From contig NZ_KB235914.1 in the NCBI RefSeq assembly GCF_000332175.1, positions 4,185,793 to 4,249,792 of the forward strand: a DNA stretch of 64,000 nt, read 5' to 3'. A program made the position numbers and the translations under genes. Under the pieces are notes generated by a model. That model had not been told where the DNA came from and did no database searches. It saw only the letters and a list, made by a program, of their open reading frames with translations. Origin of the DNA: Pseudanabaena sp. PCC 6802. GTDB lineage: Bacteria > Cyanobacteriota > Cyanobacteriia > Pseudanabaenales > Pseudanabaenaceae. Below are positions 63,422 to 64,000 of this stretch, in pieces (within the stretch, counting starts at the first letter, position 1; each line of letters starts with the position of its first letter).

Positions 63422-63640
63422 GTTCTATCCTGCGAGTTGCAGTCCGTCTGGTTACATTCAGCAAATGGTGCTGTTTGATTGCTTCAACTCTAGGATTTTC
63501 TTGAATATGCTTCAGTAAGGATTGGTGCGATCTTTAGGTAAGCAAAGGTGTCATTTTCTTGTCATATGGTTTGGGTAGGTGTGTAGTTCCTACCCGTATC
63601 CGCATTAGCTACCATCGCAACGATCGATAAAATTTTCTAT
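63422..63640. other. Intergenic region upstream of the kinase
   Basis: 219 bp divergent region. No repeat or site was recognised besides scattered AT-rich hexamers. Confidence 0.4.
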
Positions 63641-63871
63641 ATGGGGGATGTGTGTGGTATCCTCTGCGCGCTATCTGTTGAGTCACAAGATGGTGAGAAA
63701 AAGCCCAATCTGGTAGTAATTTCGATTACGCACCTGCAAATCGACTCTAAGCATCCCCTCGCTGCAAAATTTCGGGAATATCAGAAAAAACGCCTCATAC
63801 GCATGGCTATGTTCGAGAAACTGCAAGGGCATCCCCCTGGGAAAGGAAAAAGGGTCGTTAGCGTTCGATAG
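63641..63871 (+). CDS. Small hypothetical protein
   Basis: A 76-residue frame: start at ATG 63641 with GGGG at its front, ending QGHPPGKGKRVVSVR. The centre (VVISITHLQIDSKHPLAAKF) reads like a real strand-helix segment and the tail is basic. No family recognised. Its end overlaps the minus-strand gene at 63858 by 14 bp. Probably a true small gene, but the first ~20 residues are doubtful. Confidence 0.4.
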   Translation: MGDVCGILCALSVESQDGEKKPNLVVISITHLQIDSKHPLAAKFREYQKKRLIRMAMFEKLQGHPPGKGKRVVSVR

Positions 63872-64000
63872 ATGCGTCTTGGTCAGATTTGAGCTTACTC
63901 TTTTGGTAGGCTAACGTGGCGACTAACTCTTCGATCTGATAGCGTTTATAACGCTCCGCTTCACGCCAACAGGTAATTGTCAGCAGCACTAAGGTGCCAC
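63858..64000 (-). CDS. C-terminal end of a membrane protein gene (partial)
   Basis: The frame enters from the right edge and ends TAA at 63860-63858. The 46 visible residues start hydrophobic (GTLVLLTITCW) and continue as a charged helix (REAERYKRYQIEELVATLAY, then KSKLKSDQDASIER). It resembles a single membrane helix with a cytoplasmic tail. No family can be named. Confidence 0.5.
   Translation of the reverse strand, partial: GTLVLLTITCWREAERYKRYQIEELVATLAYQKSKLKSDQDASIER

Noticed and set aside
1-64000. GCGATCGC octamers as individual regulatory sites
   Set aside because: They occur throughout genes and spacers, as expected for HIP1 in cyanobacteria.
1-64000. tRNA or rRNA genes
   Set aside because: I searched by eye for T-arm patterns and conserved rRNA stretches and found none; a covariance-model scan would be decisive.

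Overview
The window is chromosomal DNA of a cyanobacterium. The sequence shows very frequent GCGATCGC (HIP1) octamers, an HliP-type one-helix chlorophyll-binding protein, a COP23-domain lipoprotein, a Sll0783-type nitrogen-starvation cluster and the order rpsM-rpsK-rpoA-rplQ-truA-rplM-rpsI. Several families of short TA-flanked inverted-repeat elements suggest a MITE-rich, perhaps Pseudanabaena- or Leptolyngbya-like genome; the species cannot be named from this window alone.

Layout. 1-6.6 kb is a decayed accessory zone: the end of a sugar-nucleotide gene, a PIN toxin gene split by a tnpB-only IS200/IS605 element, an FtsK/SpoIIIE-type fragment, a two-gene operon whose proteins share an N-terminal G-x-A-G-x-N-L-x-Q-I motif, and an intact DUF433/DUF5615 toxin-antitoxin pair. 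6.6-12 kb carries an orphan amino-acid ABC ATPase and the ribosomal protein/rpoA operon on the minus strand, with a near-consensus promoter in front of rpsM and a hairpin terminator after rpsI. 12-26.4 kb is housekeeping: an Orn/Lys/Arg decarboxylase-type PLP enzyme, hliP, a class A PBP, tyrS, a Cache-GGDEF-EAL protein, moaA, egtC-like, gmhB-like, rsmH, an MDR oxidoreductase and two Uma2 nucleases.

26.4-34.4 kb is a complete-looking Nit1C cluster behind a GAF-LuxR regulator: flavin oxidoreductase, Sll0783 family protein, Nit1 nitrilase, radical SAM protein, N-acetyltransferase, AIR-synthase-like protein, glycosyltransferase and MSMEG_0570 family protein. A consensus NtcA box (GTA-N8-TAC) with a correctly spaced -10 lies in front of it. 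The cluster is invaded by three MITEs and its glycosyltransferase has an internal deletion. 34.4-38.7 kb has a LysR regulator divergent from a reductase/DJ-1 pair, and a Rieske oxygenase of the PaO/Tic55 type.

38.7-45.3 kb is a phospho-signalling/protease region: FHA-winged-helix protein, two tandem trypsin-TPR lipoproteins, COP23 lipoprotein and a membrane Ser/Thr kinase. 45.8-59.6 kb is mixed: a PlsC-like acyltransferase, trmD with a phasin-like gene, DUF4241, an Rpn-type nuclease, thrC, the heptose-7-phosphate kinase, a DUF1350 hydrolase, an HsdR_N-like gene interrupted by a 109-bp MITE, two tandem GH10-like lipoprotein/secreted hydrolases, an SDR and argB. 59.7-63.4 kb encodes a CheY-like regulator and a two-component pair (Cache-HAMP-HisKA_2 kinase plus receiver-EAL). 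The right edge holds a small unknown ORF and the end of a minus-strand membrane protein gene.

No rRNA, tRNA or CRISPR array was seen. Three MITE-like families were recognised: family A (2715, 13664, 32196), family B (25549, 27724, 29925, 36862, 54201, 58117 and remnants) and family C (36975, 45447 and a remnant end near 521). Most copies have flanking TA duplications, the target-site signature of IS630/Tc1-mariner-type transposition.
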